A DNA stretch of 64,000 bases, from positions 62,001-126,000 of the forward strand of contig PVEQ01000010.1 of assembly GCA_002973575.1 (NCBI GenBank), given 5' to 3'. The notes beneath the pieces are model-generated. The model was not told the DNA's origin. It did no database searches and saw only the letters and a program-made list of their open reading frames with translations. The translations under genes were made by a program, and so were the position numbers. Of this stretch, positions 62,794 through 64,000 are shown piece after piece; the first letter of the stretch is position 1; the number at the start of each line of letters is the position of its first letter. This stretch comes from Sediminibacterium magnilacihabitans. Lineage in GTDB: Bacteria > Bacteroidota > Bacteroidia > Chitinophagales > Chitinophagaceae.

Positions 62794-63505
62794 GCTCTTT
62801 GATTTTTTGGAACTCGGAAAGGGTAATGGGATAGAATAGCACTTCATCGCCCGGTGCGAAAAAACAGGGATTTTTTTTGCGCGGATCAAATACCCGCAAA
62901 GGTGTTTGTCCGATCAGTTGCCACCCACCCGGCGAATCAACCGGGTAGATGCCGGTCTGTTCGCCTGCAATACCTACGCTACCTGCTTTTACAAGGGTTC
63001 TTGGCTGCTGTAACCGTTCAGTGGCGATGCGGGGATCTACCTTACCCATATATGCAAAGCCGGGAAGAAATCCCAGCATATATACGTGGTAAGATTTTGA
63101 AGCGTGCATATTGATCACCTGTTCAACTGTTAATCCATGAGCAGCAGCCAGGTTGATGATATCGATGCCCAGGGCAGGATCGTAGCAGACGGGAACATCC
63201 ACCCTGTTTATTTTCCGGCGGGCGGACAGTTGTACATGGGAGAGCCTTTCGAGGATGATCCTGCCCAGGTAATCAACAACAGTTGAGTTGCCTGTTTTGT
63301 TCCGCCAAAATACCAAATCATAAACAAATGCGATACTGCTGTATGCCGGAATACAATCGAGCAGTCCGGCAAGCGGCTCCTGCTGAAAATAGTCGTAGAT
63401 GGCCATGACCCATTGGTGGATATGTTCATCGATGCATTGACCGAAGTCGATGAGCAGGGCATGGTCGCCGATGCTGCGCAGTTGGTAAGGCGGAATCGAT
63501 AACAT
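62774..63505 (-). CDS. pxpB: 5-oxoprolinase subunit B (KipI-like)
   Basis: A 243-aa protein, first gene of the pxpB-pxpC-pxpA-transporter order. The C-terminal half has YMLGFLPGFAYMGKVDPRIA and GSVGIAGEQTGIYPVDSPGGW, typical of KipI. SIGDHALLIDFGQ is the N-terminal start. The start ATG at 63505 has no close Shine-Dalgarno. Confidence 0.95.
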   Translation of the reverse strand: MLSIPPYQLRSIGDHALLIDFGQCIDEHIHQWVMAIYDYFQQEPLAGLLDCIPAYSSIAFVYDLVFWRNKTGNSTVVDYLGRIILERLSHVQLSARRKINRVDVPVCYDPALGIDIINLAAAHGLTVEQVINMHASKSYHVYMLGFLPGFAYMGKVDPRIATERLQQPRTLVKAGSVGIAGEQTGIYPVDSPGGWQLIGQTPLRVFDPRKKNPCFFAPGDEVLFYPITLSEFQKIKEHESAHR

Positions 63506-63593
63506 GAATTACAAGGTACGTTTTACCATTAGCATAACATAAACAACTTATATACAACCAGTTATCAAAAGATTTATCTGGGGGTGAACAGAT

Positions 63594-63609
63594 TGGCACG
63601 GAACTTGAA
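63594..63609 (+). promoter_or_regulatory. Possible sigma-54 promoter
   Basis: TGGCAC (63594-63599), 5 bases, TTGAA (63605-63609). The -24 element matches the sigma-54 consensus; the -12 TTGC is TTGA here, one mismatch in the key doublet. The start codon of the secreted protein is 45 bases downstream. Confidence 0.3.
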
Positions 63610-63653
63610 ATGTTTTTTTAAAATCAGATTGTAAAACAAAATTTCAACTCAAC

Positions 63654-64000
63654 ATGAAAACCATTATCAAGTCTTCAGCAGCACTGGCAGTAGTTTTATT
63701 TTTCAATGCGGCGCAGGCCCAGGTTGCGGCAGGACTTAAAACAACTACCAACGCCACAGTAAATGCTTCAAAGGCAGCAAGTGCGGCAAGCCAGGTAGCA
63801 GCCCGTACATCAGCAGCTACCAGCAACGCAGTGAATGCAAGCACCAATGCCGCCGCAAAAGCGTCCGCCGCTGCTACACACGCTACGAATGCAGCTGTTA
63901 ATACCACCGTTAATACCGCCTCCAAATTGCAAAGCAATACACAGTTAAATGCAGGAGTAGGCGTTAACGCAAAAACAAATGTGAATTCCAATGCCGGCGG
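63654..64000 (+). CDS. Secreted Ala/Thr/Asn-rich protein (3' end outside window)
   Basis: Frame from ATG 63654 stays open to the window end (115 codons). The first ~22 residues are a signal peptide (LAVVLFFNAAQAQ). The rest is low complexity, very rich in Ala, Asn, Thr and Val with near-repeats such as TNAAAKASAAATHAT and VNTTVNTASKLQ, and a Gly/Asn-rich start of the next part. It resembles fibrous or surface-exposed Bacteroidota proteins. No domain identified. The minus-strand ORF over it is a shadow. Confidence 0.7.
   Translation, partial: MKTIIKSSAALAVVLFFNAAQAQVAAGLKTTTNATVNASKAASAASQVAARTSAATSNAVNASTNAAAKASAAATHATNAAVNTTVNTASKLQSNTQLNAGVGVNAKTNVNSNAG

Noticed and set aside
63644..63991. 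115-codon minus-strand Ala/Val-rich ORF at the window end
   Set aside because: Shadow of the secreted Ala/Asn/Thr-rich gene, which has a proper signal peptide.
1..64000. CRISPR array
   Set aside because: No regularly spaced repeat of 20-40 bp was seen by reading the window; only the pairs listed above.

Overview
The window looks like a chromosomal segment of a Bacteroidota bacterium, most likely Chitinophagaceae or a close relative. Supporting signs are the long Rho with an N-terminal low-complexity extension, DUF2480 and DUF5916 proteins, a murein L,D-transpeptidase-like protein, many short signal-peptide and lipoprotein genes, few Shine-Dalgarno sites, and an exact TAnnTTTG -7 element at 18118. 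The species cannot be named from sequence alone.

Region 1 (1-3990) is a decayed accessory strip: a Fic protein cut by the window edge, a ThuA-like secreted protein, a ParE-type toxin split by an in-frame amber codon next to its intact antitoxin, a small membrane protein, and three gene remnants. One remnant pair is a deaminase-like ORF fused at 3558-3564 to a headless lipoprotein.

Region 2 (3997-11356) is a 7.4 kb integrative element in the 3' end of tRNA-Phe(GAA). A 47-bp exact direct repeat of the tRNA 3' part bounds it. The element carries its own tRNA terminator, paired GCGRCCA heptamers near both ends that look like integrase arm sites, and a tyrosine integrase whose last codons are displaced by a 1339-bp IS3-family insertion with a 5-bp target duplication. 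It also holds a fused relaxase/coupling-protein scar. Its cargo is one tight three-gene operon: a DGQHR-domain protein, an unrecognised 454-aa protein, and a D12-class DNA adenine methylase-like protein. This operon is the best candidate for an undescribed system, probably phage defence or DNA modification.

Region 3 (11400-41000) is mostly core: asnS, a PAS/DHp protein without kinase domain, rho, the selenouridine pair mnmH-selD, an LpoB-like lipoprotein cluster, polA, a DUF5916 outer-membrane protein, two amidohydrolase-like proteins with partly lost metal sites, mnmG, a MNT nucleotidyltransferase with a truncated partner, an HNH-like protein, ybeY, a FeoA-domain gene, nadD, an S9 peptidase, a DUF2480 gene and a PpiD/SurA-like foldase.

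At 40850-41340 lies a noncoding stretch with five same-orientation DnaA-box-like 9-mers, a candidate oriC. To its right an almost unbroken run of plus-strand genes begins: nadA, recA, an acyltransferase, mgsA, a YpfJ-like zinc peptidase, an amidase, an alpha/beta hydrolase, a phytase-like esterase, uvrB and ompA-like.

Region 4 (53400-64000) holds an L,D-transpeptidase-like gene, adk, msrB, an aminotransferase, a tiny lipoprotein, a glycosyltransferase, a DMT transporter and a SixA-like phosphatase. It ends with a 5-oxoprolinase operon (pxpBCA) followed by an Nramp-related transporter that lacks the canonical metal motif, and a secreted Ala/Asn/Thr-rich protein cut by the window end.
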